NCBI RefSeq assembly: GCF_003597395.2 | Contig: NC_133778.1 | Span: 13,640,512 to 13,704,511, forward strand | DNA: 64,000 nucleotides | Reading direction: 5' to 3' | DNA from: Chelonoidis abingdonii | Taxonomy: Eukaryota > Chordata > Testudines > Testudinidae | Shown: piece by piece, positions 46,409 through 56,365 of the stretch | Layout of the letters: the number at the start of each line of letters is the position of its first letter | Position numbering within the stretch: position 1 is the stretch's first letter | Made by a program: the position numbers and the translations under genes | Notes under the pieces: model-generated | Told to the model about the DNA's origin: nothing | What the model saw: only the letters and a program-made list of their open reading frames with translations | Database searches by the model: none

Positions 46409-46946
46409 GGTTTCAGAGTAGCAGCCATGTTAGTCTGTATCCACAAAAAGAACAGGAGCACTTGTGGCACCTTAGAGACTAACAAATTTATTTCAGCATA
46501 AGCTTTCATGGGCTACAGCCCACTTCATCGGATGCAGAGAATAGCTGTACAGAATAGAATGTCCATTCTATGCATCCGATGAAGTGGGCTGTAGCCCACG
46601 AAAGCTTATGCTTAAATAAATTTGTTAGTCTCTAAGGGTACATCCACAGCGGGTAGTGATCGATCTATCAGGGATCGAAGTATCGCGTCTCATCTAGACG
46701 CAATATGTCAATCCCCAAACGTGTTCCCCGTCAACTCTGTAACTCCACCAGGGCGAGAGGCAGAAGTGGAGTCAATGGGGGAGCCGCGGCCGTCGATCCC
46801 ATGCTGTGAGGACGGGAGGTAAGTCGATCTAAGATACATCGACTTCAGCTATGCTCTTCCTGTAGCTGAAGTTGCGTATCTTAGATCGATCCCCCCTACC
46901 CCAGTGTAGACCAGGCCCAAGGTGCCACAAGTACTCCTGTTCTTTT
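46409..46946. mobile_element. Penelope-like composite insertion
   Basis: Two head-to-head copies of the second subfamily (hairpins 'gggctacagccc' and 'gggctgtagccc') meet near 46550-46570. The whole is flanked by a 12-bp direct repeat, ttaggtaatata (46397-46408 and 46947-46958). A Harbinger MITE is inserted in the right arm, splitting 'tctctaa|ggtgcc'. Confidence 0.65.
46636..46917. mobile_element. Harbinger MITE nested in Penelope-like copy
   Basis: 282-bp element, GGGTACATCCAC ... GTGTAGACCAGGCC, in the opposite orientation to 1846-2347. Left flank TAA and right flank CAA fit one mutated TAA duplication, because removing the element restores the host repeat wording across the junction. Confidence 0.7.
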
Positions 46947-47755
46947 TTAGGTAATATAAGTGTCAACTCAGAAAGGTACGTAACTGCCAAACATTAACCA
47001 CCCAAATAGTCCCACTGAAGGTCACAGCTTTAAGTCCCGTTGATGTCAGCAGGGCTATTCGCATGCTTAAGTACCTTGTTAAATCAGGGTCATGGTGATG
47101 CCAGGCATGTGGGGACTGTGCGACATGTGGTCTTCCTGCTTTGCATGTGCTGTTAGGGAGGGCATCAGTGTGGCAATGATACATATTTATATCACTCCTC
47201 CCCATGCCGGTGATTCATATTTATGTCTCTGCCCGTCCTGGAGGATCACGATGTCACATGTGGCAGAGCAGAGACTGGGCTACAATGCCTCAAATCCAGA
47301 TTCTCAGAACTGTTTCAGATCTGGGATATTTTATTAGATTTATCTATAGCAAAACAATCTCAACTAAAATGTGGGTTTTTCACATGTGTTCCTCAGTTCA
47401 TGCACATTTTGATTTTGTCTGCTGACTTTTGCTAGAAAAAGACCAGGAAACCTAAGAAGTGTCGAATTTGCTCATACGTTATAGGGCTTCTCCTGTTTCC
47501 AGTCTCTGGAACTGGACTGGTTCTGAGTTTTCTAAAACAACATATTTACAAATCTTTGCTCTTCTGGAGGAGCCTATACTACAGTGGCTGACTTTCAAAG
47601 ACAGTATTCTGCATCATTCATTACCCACCTATTTCTGCTTCTCAGACCCATGCTATCCTTTTATCATTCTTTCATAATTCAGATACATCATAAAGCAGTT
47701 TCTGTGGTTGAGATGATGAGACACTTGCTAACATTTCTGACTTTATCTCCTTCAG

Positions 47756-47846
47756 GTTTCTTGAATATTCAGTCGTGGCCCCAAAACATGACAGATTTCC
47801 GTGTGTTTTCTAACTTGGTTACTATAGGTGGAAGAGCCCTATATAG
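47756..47846 (+). CDS. ERBB4: ERBB4 exon 11 (domain III)
   Basis: The 91-bp exon lies between 'tatctccttcag' and 'gtaagg': 2 nt complete a Gly codon, then 29 codons and 2 nt of a Ser codon (phase 1 to phase 2). It encodes [19 protein letters not shown], then [10 protein letters not shown]. The sequon N-M-T is a potential N-glycosylation site. It corresponds to the middle of the L2 beta-helix. Confidence 0.96.
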
Positions 47847-49744
47847 GTAAGGTATGCTTTTCTCTATTTACGTAATAATTTATACTGTGCTATCGCCATT
47901 CGAAGCCTGTTATGTGCATAGCATAGAATGTAAAGTCCTTCATGAGGACCAACTGCATAATCTCTTAGCATATTTCTCAATTACCAATGTATTCACTAAC
48001 ACTGGTGCAAACGCTATTGACCCTGTTAATTAGGTTGCTTTAAAAATCATTGTTTCTTGGTTTCCTGCTATGGTAATCAACTCATCACCCCCTAAATTCC
48101 GTTAATGATGGAGTGTGCAGTGTGCACAATCTTGCTATTCATGGTCCAAGTCTTTGACTCATGAAGCAAGATCACTAGTTTTGAAGATTATGATTTCTGA
48201 CAGATACTGTGTTTCATTATAAGGAAATATCACATTTGAATGTGTTGACTCAGATGCCATTTGCCTCTCTGAGTACGCTCATGGTACTGGGCATCCTGTT
48301 TTTTAAAAGGCAATAGAAGAGAAATACAGGGATGATCACTGAGCTGCCCCCCCTAGCATTACAGAAAATGGCACCTGCAATAGTTTACCAGTTCCACTTT
48401 TACAAGTGATGTTTTGATGTGAAAGCTAATGTGGAGCGGTTGGTGTTGGAGGGAAGCAAATATAGTAAGAAATAACGGGGGAATGAAACAATATATCTAT
48501 ATGATATATACAGCAACCCCTGGCTCCGGGTTGAACAAAATGTAGTAAATCAGTCAAGGGAGTCTGCTGATATCATAAACAACAGCCCAAGCAGATTATG
48601 AATAGCAGGGAAACCTTGAGATTGCATTACTGCCCTGTATTCAGTTTTAAAGTAGCAATTTTCATTGAGAGCTTCCGGAAAACAATTATAATCATTAAAA
48701 TAAATGAATTAATCTAGTGAATATCCCGATTTCTGGCTTCACTAATTTTCAACTGTAAAATAATGTACATCATCCTCTCCATGTTGCACAGTGAACTCGT
48801 AGTCTTTCTATGAGGAAGGGAGATAACCAGATACTTTGAGACAAGAAAAAAAAAATCCTAGAAAGCATTCTGGAGGCATTTCCTTGAAAATAATCATTTC
48901 TTCCCAGATTACTATAGCTGGCATTAATGTGACTCGTGAAAGAGGACTTTCCCACATTATGTGGGATCTCATCATTCTCTTTCATTTTTGGCCTCTCCCA
49001 ATATTACTCCCCCATCTTTTTTTTAGAAACCTTCCTTCTTTTCTGCAGTTGTCAGCATAGCACTTGAACTCAAAATAGCGAGAGTGGGTGAAATTGTATT
49101 TTGTGCCACAGAGGCCAGGACCAGCTATAAGCCTCCAGTAATGGCGGGAGTGTGAGCACCACAGCTTATAGTATCATACTCCTGATAGCACAGTGACGCT
49201 CCACTAGACAAGTCAGGAAGGCTGCTTTGTGGTCTGTTACACTCAGTTCTTCCACATGCTCATTCACTGCTTTACAACCGTGTAACTATACTGACCTGCT
49301 ATGAATCTTTGAACCATGCTCTGTGTATATGGCATTGAAAGCCCTTGAAACTAAACTCCCTTCTTGAGTTGTCCTTTATTAATACACCTTTTAGGTAAGA
49401 CATGCTGTTGTCCAGGGGCAGTTCTATGTATTTTGCCACCCCAAGCACGGCAGTCAAGTGGCTTTAGGTGGCATGCCTGCAGGAGGTCTGTCGGTCCCGT
49501 GCCTTCGGCGTACGCACCGCCGAATTGCCACTAAAGCTGCAGGACTGGCAGACCTCCCACAGGCATGCTGCTGAAGGCAGCCTGACTGCCGCCCTTATGG
49601 TGACCAGCAGGCCGCCCCCATGGCTTGCCACCCCAGGCACGCACTTCATGCGCCAGTACCTGGAGCCGCACCGGCATTGTCACTTCACTCATGGGATAAA
49701 TCCCACATTCCAGGGCTATTCACTGCTTATGTTTGCTTCCCCAG
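47847..49744 (+). other. ERBB4: ERBB4 intron 11
   Basis: 1,898-bp phase-2 intron. The one recognisable insertion is a GC-rich hAT-type MITE (49413-49674) lying 70 bp before exon 12. The remainder is AT-rich with no repeat seen. Confidence 0.9.
49413..49674. mobile_element. hAT-type MITE next to exon 12
   Basis: Starts CAGGGGCAGTTCTATG; the right end 'cctggagccgcaccgg' is the diverged inverse. Internal GC-rich arms are self-complementary ('aggcatgctgctgaaggcag' against 'cagtcaagtggctttaggtg'). Flanks ctgttgtc and gcattgtc agree at 5 of 8 positions, a decayed 8-bp duplication. Only 70 bp separate it from the exon 12 acceptor. Confidence 0.6.
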
Positions 49745-49944
49745 TGGCCTTTCCTTACTTATCCTGAAGCAACAGGCAATTACCTCTCTACAGTTCCAGT
49801 CACTGAAGCAGATTAGTGCTGGCAACATCTACATAACTGACAATACCAACCTGTGCTACTATCACACCATCAACTGGACCAGCCTCTTCAGCACTCCCAA
49901 CCAAAAGACAGTGATCCATCACAACAAAAAGCCTGAGAACTGCA
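49745..49944 (+). CDS. ERBB4: ERBB4 exon 12 (end of domain III)
   Basis: The 200-bp exon lies between 'gcttccccag' and 'gtgagt': 1 nt completes a Ser codon, then 66 codons and 1 nt (phase 2 to phase 1). It reads [20 protein letters not shown], then [28 protein letters not shown] and on to KKPENC. It carries the conserved [10 protein letters not shown] motif of ErbB domain III and the sequon N-W-T. The last residues approach the first cysteine module of domain IV, encoded by exon 13, which is not in this window. Confidence 0.97.
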
Positions 49945-50026
49945 GTGAGTACTTCTATTCGATGCATATGTTTTGTTTGTGATGGGTTTGTGGGTGTATA
50001 CATGGAACGAATGTGATACATGGGGT

Positions 50027-50110
50027 GGGCCAGATTCCCAACTGGTATCACTCTGCATTCAGTGACGTCAATGGAGCAACATCAATTTACACTATCTGAG
50101 GATCTGGCCC
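50027..50110. mobile_element. Short palindromic MITE
   Basis: Inverted ends GGGCCAGATTCCC / GAGGATCTGGCCC enclose 'gacgtcaatggagcaacatc'; same family as 2351-2425. Confidence 0.5.
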
Positions 50111-50228
50111 AGCTTGCCTCTGATGACATTTATAGGCAATTACAGTGCATCCGGGTGTGAGCAACTGAAAAACGAGAATGCTGCTGGCTCACCATGTTTT
50201 GACCCTGGGACACTTTGAACTTCCCACT

Positions 50229-51192
50229 TGTGATGGTATAAAACCCCACTCTGAACCTTAGAGTCTTAAAGATGGGGTACCAGCATGAATCCCCCTAAGC
50301 TTAATTACCAGCTTAGATCTTGTAGTGCTGCCACCAACCAGGACTGGACTGCCTGGTACACTCTGGTCCCACCAATACCTTCCCTGGGGCCCCCAAGACC
50401 CAAATTCCTTAGGTCTCACAATAAAGGGAAATAAACCATCCCCCCTCCCTCCTTTCTTCCTCCCAGATCCTCCCCTCCCTGGTGACACTAGGAGATCACA
50501 GTGATTCAAACTCCTTGAATCTTAAAACAGAGAGGAATGTCACCTTCCCTCTCCTCTTTTCCTCTCACAAAGAGGCAATACAGATTCAAGCTCTGTGAAT
50601 CTAAAACACAGAGGAATTCCACCTTCACCCCTTCCTTCCCTCCTTTCTCCCACCAGATCCCTGGTGAGTACAGACTCAATTCCATTGAGCCTTAACAAGG
50701 GAAGAAATCAATCAGGTCTTAAAAAAGAAAAGCATTTAATAAAAGAAAGGAAAAAGTAAAAGTTGTCTCTGTAATCAAGATGGTAAATGTTACAGGGTCT
50801 TTCAGCTTATAGACACTAGAGAGAATCCTCCCCCCCGCATACATACAAATTGCAACAGAGATAGAATTCTTCCAGCCAAATACAAATTAAAATCCCTCCA
50901 GCCAAATAAACATTTGAAAATAAAGAAAACAATCAAAAAGACTAAACCACCTTTCTACTTGTACTTACTACTTGAACAGAAAATTAGAGAGCCTGTAGGT
51001 ACGTCCGGTCACTCTCAGAACCCAGAGAGAACAACAGACAAAGAAAACACACAAAACAAAGACTTCCCTCCACCGAGATTTTTAAAGTATCTTGTCTCCT
51101 GATTGGTCCTCTGGTCAGGTGTTCCAGGTTCACTGTTTGTTAACCCCTTACAGGTAAAAGAGACATTAACCCTTAACTATCTGTTTATGACA
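50229..51192. mobile_element. Solo LTR, 964 bp
   Basis: Same family and orientation as 17319-18217 (both contain 'taagcttaattaccagctta' and end 'tatctgtttatgaca'). Flanked by a perfect 5-bp duplication, ccact (50224-50228 and 51193-51197). The left end now reads TGTGATGG, one change from TGTCAT. Confidence 0.8.
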
Positions 51193-51462
51193 CCACTATT
51201 AGAAACCCAGTTTCACAATTATAATCCCTAAGGTAATAAATGTGAAGTGAATGTGATGGCCCTGAAAAGGTGTTCATTTGACAGCACTGAATATTGTAGT
51301 CCAACCAAAGTGCCTCAGTCCTATAGGGGTAACATTTAGGAATATTTGGATGAGTTAGTCTCTTTCACTCTCACTCTTTTCTGTCCTAGACTTCTCTGAT
51401 AAGGTTACCAGGAGGGTTCTAATTAGTGCTGATAGAGTGGCATGTCTGTTAGTAACTGGATT

Positions 51463-51632
51463 AAAAGCACTGCACTGGTTAGCCTGCTAAACCCAGGGTT
51501 GTGAGTTCAATCCTTCAGGAGGTCATTTAGGGATCTGGGGCAAAAATCTATTTGGGGGTTGGTCCTGCTTTGAGCATAGAGTTGGACTAGATGACCTCCT
51601 GAGGTCCCTTCCAATCCTGATATTCTATGAAA
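51463..51632 (+). mobile_element. Tortoise Pol III-type SINE with CR1 tail
   Basis: The tRNA-like head includes 'ggttgtgagttcaatcc' (B-box position) after 'actggttagcctgctaaacc'. It is followed by 'ggtcatttagggatctgggg' and a CR1-like 3' end, 'gttggactagatgacctcct' to 'tgatattctatga'. Tortoise Pol III SINEs sharing a CR1-type LINE tail are established for turtles, making this the best single clue to the host lineage. Confidence 0.8.
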
Positions 51633-52500
51633 CATGATCACAGCTACACTGAAATTAGGCGACATGTTTGCATGAAGGCAGTCACATCATGGCATTCGTA
51701 CAGTTCATTGTAAGCGTCTGCTAGCACACTAGCAAGAGATCAGATTCATAAAATTACTTCAAGTGACATTCCCTGGATTTGTGCCTTGACCAGCCAGAAA
51801 TATTACACTTGTGCTGTGAGCAATCTTAGACTGTCTGATTGCGGTCCTCCTTTGTGTTTCCCCAGTCTCATGGCTCTCTCTTTGATTTCTAAGCTTGTGT
51901 GTGTTGCTTGAATGCTGAAGAAGCCCAGTCCTGCATGTAGAAAGCACATATATTTTGGCGCCACCGTCTCACATATTGTTAAAAACTATGAGCCAAAATC
52001 CTTGAGACTCGCCATTATTTAGAGCAGCCTCATGGCTGCTGTCAAATATGCCAATTGGAACAGCACCTAGCGGCTGGTCTAGCAGCTGAGGGTTACTGGA
52101 ATGCACGGTGCTCCAGCTACGCCCACTCTGATTACCCCAGCCATGGGTATAGCTGATCCTGGATCAATCCTTACTCTGTGCTGGGAGTTAGGATTATGCC
52201 AGCTATATCCTGCACAAGGGAATGCTCAGCTGCTTAGTGACGGTGGCTTCCTGGCTGCTTTGCCCCTTCCTGAGCTGGCGGGAGGGAGGGGAGGGTGAGT
52301 GGCAAGGATCTGGCTGTATGCTTGCAATCTAATAAGAGGGCATGTGTTCAAATTAGTCGTATATGTTGTGACTGGCTGTTCTTGGCCATTTGAGATTCAG
52401 GGGGAAAAGAACTTTTTGGGCCACCCGGAACACGGCACAATATGGTGCCTGAGTAAGAACAAGTTTTTGAGCTAGATGCAGAAATCACGGGGATGAAATA

Positions 52501-52688
52501 CACCTCTACCTCGATATAACGCTATCCTTGGGAGCCAAAAAATCTTACCGTGTTATAGGTGAAACTGCGTTGTATCAAACTTGCTTTGATCCAGTGGAGT
52601 GCACAGCCTCGCCCCCTCGGAACGCTGCTTTACCGCGTTATATCCGAATTTATGTTATATCCGGTCGCTTTATATCGAGGTAGAGGTG
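52501..52688. mobile_element. Mariner-like MITE
   Basis: 188 bp with terminal inverted repeats cacctctacctcgatataac at left and the complement of 'ttatatcgaggtagaggtg' at right, flanked by TA on both sides. The inside includes 'taccgcgttatatccgaatt', the usual repetition of the 'gatataacg' motif. No ORF. Confidence 0.8.
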
Positions 52689-52699
52689 TATATGGCCTA

Positions 52700-52752
52700 T
52701 GTTATGCAGGAAATCAGACCAGATCATCTTAATGGTTCCTTCTGACCTTGAA
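52700..52752 (+). repeat. CR1 3' tail fragment
   Basis: 'aatcagaccagatcatctta' and 'tggttccttctgaccttgaa' match a CR1 tail. Confidence 0.55.
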
Positions 52753-53614
52753 CTATATGAATCCACAGACCTTTTGGAGACCAGAAGCCTTCTCTTCTCT
52801 CTGCCACACTGCATATTGTCATAAAGTGTGCTTTGAAAGAAAGGGTCATATTGTGTTAAGCGCTGATTGGGTACAATAGGCTGCCTAGGATGCTGCCGAA
52901 TACTTTTTTTTAAGGAAGTAGCCATCCTCCCTCCTATGTTGCCACAAAATAAAAACTCAAGCAGGAAATAGATAAACAGAAGAAAGCAGGGAGCCTCATA
53001 CAATAACAGTTCAACAGTGCTTCAGGGTTGTTAGAGCTTGGAGACCATGTGTATGAAGACAATCAAAAATAAATGGTCTAGGGTGAACCAAGCCGCATAT
53101 GTGAGCTGGGGTGCTTTTCACTTCATAGAACAGTTTCTCATTTGTTGCACAGGCTTTGATTGCTTGGAGGCTTAGGTTGAACACGGTATTAAATAGCTGG
53201 GGAGCTGGAAAGTATGCCCAGATTAGCTGTCAGGAGTAGCTTTTCACCCTTTCATGTAATCTCAAAGTTTAGGAGGTTTTGAACTCGCAAATGCTATCAG
53301 AACATGGAATTCCCTACCTATCCAGAGATGGAAGCCTGCATCCATTGTCAGACTGTTTTATTGAAGTGTAGAGTCATGTCCGTGGATTTATACAGAAAAT
53401 ACAAACACCACCAGAAAATGTCATACAAAAAGACAAACATTACCATTTTGGGGGCATAATAAAAAGTGTTTTTCAGCAGAAATAGATTAATATTTTGTGA
53501 AATTGTATATTAAAGGGACTGACTCACTGGTGATATTTCCTAAAATCATTGGCAGATGATGAAGAGTTTAGGATCCTGGAACTTCTCATGTGAGTAACTT
53601 GAGTGAAGTTACCC

Positions 53615-54477
53615 GCATATAGAAGGGTTGGGGATCTTGTAGCCTGATGTGGTGTTCCACTCCTTTGGCACATCCCACGTCCCGCTCATGTAGTGAGAAC
53701 ACCTTGGATTTCTCACAAAGCTTCTTCCTCAGGCGATCCTTCCGCTCCTCAGACAGTGGTGAGTCCCCTAAGTCAAACTTTGCAGGATCTATCACTGGAG
53801 CTTCAGCTTCACACTGGGGTCTCACAATGCTTCCAGGCTCAAAGATGTCTGCAATCTTCTGCCCTGGTTTTACAAACACATCATGGCGTGTTTCATTAGC
53901 AACCAGTATAGTCAACTCTTCCTAGGCTTCAGCAGGTAGGGTTATGACTCCACTGAGAACCAGCACTCCTTCTGGGAGCCCTCCTTCAGTTGGCTGCTTT
54001 ACCACTGCTAATGTTCCCTTACTGCCTTTTAGGCAGGTACTCATGACAATCACCTCCTTTTCTGACATTGCAGGCACCACTAAAGGGACCGGGCCTGCAT
54101 ACCTCAGTGCTCTCACTGGCAAATCAGGCATCACTTTTCTTGTGTCCTAATTTTTCTGTAGGCCACAGCACAGTGTGTATGTATCACTAAGGTGTTCAGA
54201 TATTGCTCCCCTGCTCGCTGTCTGCAGTAATCGGCAAGTATCCTAAAGAGGCTGGAGTTGGTCCCTATTAGCACGGACACATCAGAGGCTCCTTTGGGGT
54301 CAGGGCATATTAAAGCAGCAGTGTCCACCCCCTGTCTTACCCCAGCAATCTCTTCTGGGAATTCCAGGTGCACTATGACATACCTCCGATAGGGGTATTC
54401 ATCCATGCTGAGGCCATACAGACCAAGCCCTGTCAGGGGCCGGATAGGCAGATGTGTAAGCATCTGCTGGTAGAAAG
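53615..54477 (-). pseudogene. Protease end and pre-RT pol remnant
   Basis: Continues the gag-pro unit after the inserted repeat. The frame 54131-54463 contains 'VSVLIGTNS', which resembles the C-terminal hydrophobic-Gly segment of retropepsins. A frameshift near 54131 leads to the frame 53922-54134, ended by TAG (53922-53924). The same frame then resumes at 53586-53915 with the acidic and charged linker (KFDLGDSPLSEERKDRL) that precedes RT in Ty3/Gypsy pol. Homology stops around 53615, before any RT motif. Confidence 0.6.
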
Positions 54478-54492
54478 ACTGGAATATGATAG

Positions 54493-54643
54493 CAGCAAAG
54501 AATCCTGTGGCACTTTATAGACTAACAGACGTTTCGTATTCACCCACGAAAGCTCATGCTCCAAAACGTCTGTTAGTCTATAAGGTGCCACAGGATTCTT
54601 TGCCGCTTTTACAGATCCAGACTAACACGGCTACCCCTCTGAT
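54493..54643. mobile_element. Penelope-like repeat inside the protease
   Basis: 151-bp head-to-head copy ('cagcaaagaatcctgtggca' with its inverse) flanked by a perfect 15-bp duplication, actggaatatgatag (54478-54492 and 54644-54658). It interrupts the retrotransposon protease frame. Confidence 0.75.
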
Positions 54644-56230
54644 ACTGGAATATGATAGTCACTTGGGATCCCATGTCAAGCACTGCTCTACATTCTGTCC
54701 CTTCATCCTTTACAATGACCTCCGCTTGGGGTCCTATCAATCCTCGGGGGGATTTGGGCCACATGGTTCCTGCCAGGGGAGCCTCCACATCCTGGAGGTC
54801 TAGGCGGCTCCCTTCCCAGGCCCTGGGGTCATTTCCCGACTTTCCCCAGGTGGTCCCCAGCTTTTGATATACTAGCATGGGATTCTCTGCATTCTGACAC
54901 CTTGCAGGAATGTTCCCACCCTGGCGACACCAGTAGCAGAAGGATTGTCCTTTCCCTTGCCTCTGGGATGTTGCAGAGGTTCTAAATGTAGTCCTCTGGA
55001 CTGTGGTAGCAGAGGGTTCATTGCGCCTTGAAGTCTTTGCTGAATCAAAGGTATTCTCTAGTTCAGTCACTTTCTGTGTCAGGCCCTGCACTCGCTGGAT
55101 AAGTTCTTCTTGAGGATTCACCATTAGGGCCTTGGGCATCCATATGGATGTTGTGCCAGTTGCCTGGTGTTGCTGCATCTCCCAAACCTTGCCAGCTGCC
55201 TGCCTCTCTTCTTCCTCTCGGACCTCTTTTATCAGGCAAAAGTAAGTTGGTGGATTATCTTGCCGTTCCCTTAATCGAAGGTGGAGAAGGATTGGGTTCT
55301 GATATTGAATTCCTTTCACAATCTGAGCCAATCTAGTCCAGTCCATTTGCTCAACTGCTACTGCTCCCCTCATGATGGCTCTCTGCAATAATTTCTCCAA
55401 CCTCTGGATATAGGAAGAAACCTTCTCTCCCTTTTGTTGCCTGGCATTGAGGAACTTGCAGTAAACATCCTCTGAACCCTCAGTTCTCCCAAAGGCGTGA
55501 TCCATGGCCTCTAGGCAGTCCTTCACCTTGACCGCAGGGTTATCGAGCTTCAGGGTGCGAATCGCATCTAGGGCTGGCCCCCTGAGACACTCTACTAGTC
55601 GCCTTCTCTCTTCAGCATCAGGCACCGCCCACTCCTGCAGCATTTCAGTGGTGTGCTCCAGCCAGGGTTCAAATGCTTCCTCCCCAGGTATTGGGGTGGG
55701 ACCCCCAGAAAACAACCTCAGTTTATGATAGGTGCTTGACTCAGGGGGTGTCATAACCTTCTCTAATGCTTGCCTCAAAGCCTTCATCCCCTCATCAGGT
55801 GAAGGAGCAGTCTCCCGGTGTGGGGCTTCCAGCTTAAGGCCCAACAGACCCAGCATATCAGCCAAAGTTTTTCCCTCTTTCCCCAAAAAGGCCGACATTT
55901 TCTTTAAAAACTCTCCATCAGGGGTAGGGGCTGGTGAGGGCTGGCTCCTAGTGATTATTACCTTCCACTCATCATCTTCCACTGCTATCGTGCCTGGAAC
56001 CTGTAGAGGGTCCACAGCCAATGGCAGCTCACACAGTACAGTAAAAGCCCCCTCCTCCGTCACAAAAATGCGCCCACGCATTTTGCACTTACGCAGGTAC
56101 TCAGTGGATGCCCTTAAGATAGGTTCTATTGAGCCCTCATCAACTGCCTCCAGCACTGCCGTTACCAGAAGACAGTTCCTAGGTCAATATTCATCCCCTT
56201 GCACAAGTCCTCTAACAAGTGTAGGGCCAT
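54609..56230 (-). pseudogene. PNMA-like Gag with zinc knuckle and protease start
   Basis: A 515-codon open frame (54609-56156, starting at a GTG inside the gene) preceded by an ATG at 56230 in another phase that runs 22 codons to a stop, so a frameshift lies at about 56165-56190. Reading the long frame: residues 25-70 resemble the RRM-like N-terminal part of PNMA proteins; 145-320 is the capsid, with LFSGGPTPIPGEEAFEPWLE and a perfect major homology region Q240-X3-E244-X7-R252. 355-380 may be a coiled coil. 407-420 is a CX2CX4NX4C knuckle in which the usual His is Asn. 494-496 is a retropepsin active site reading DMG rather than DTG. Residues from about 505 come from the inserted repeat. It is the longest frame in the window. 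Confidence 0.78.
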
Positions 56231-56343
56231 TACACAAACTCTAATTTTTTTCAAATATAACAGATCAAAACAACAAGGTAATTTGGGGTTTTCCCAATTC
56301 AATGGATCACTCAAAATGTGCTTGCAAGGAGTACTGACTCAGG

Positions 56344-56361
56344 ATCCCAGACGAGCCCCCA
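56344..56361 (-). promoter_or_regulatory. Primer binding site, tRNA-Pro type
   Basis: The minus strand matches the 18-nt proline-tRNA primer site known from many retroelements at 17 of 18 positions (one C to T). It sits 4 nt after the LTR end, where a primer binding site belongs, which fixes the element's orientation. Confidence 0.75.
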
Positions 56362-56365
56362 AAAA

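Larger units (their letters stand above)
45577..47755 (+). other. ERBB4: ERBB4 intron 10
   Basis: 2,179-bp phase-1 intron. It contains a probable hAT-derived repeat at about 45775-45942 and the composite Penelope-like/Harbinger insertion at 46409-46946. No feature was recognised in the remainder. Confidence 0.9.

Noticed and set aside
55732..56244. 170-codon + strand open frame opposite gag
   Set aside because: Shadow of the minus-strand PNMA-like gag; the minus strand carries the recognisable capsid motifs.
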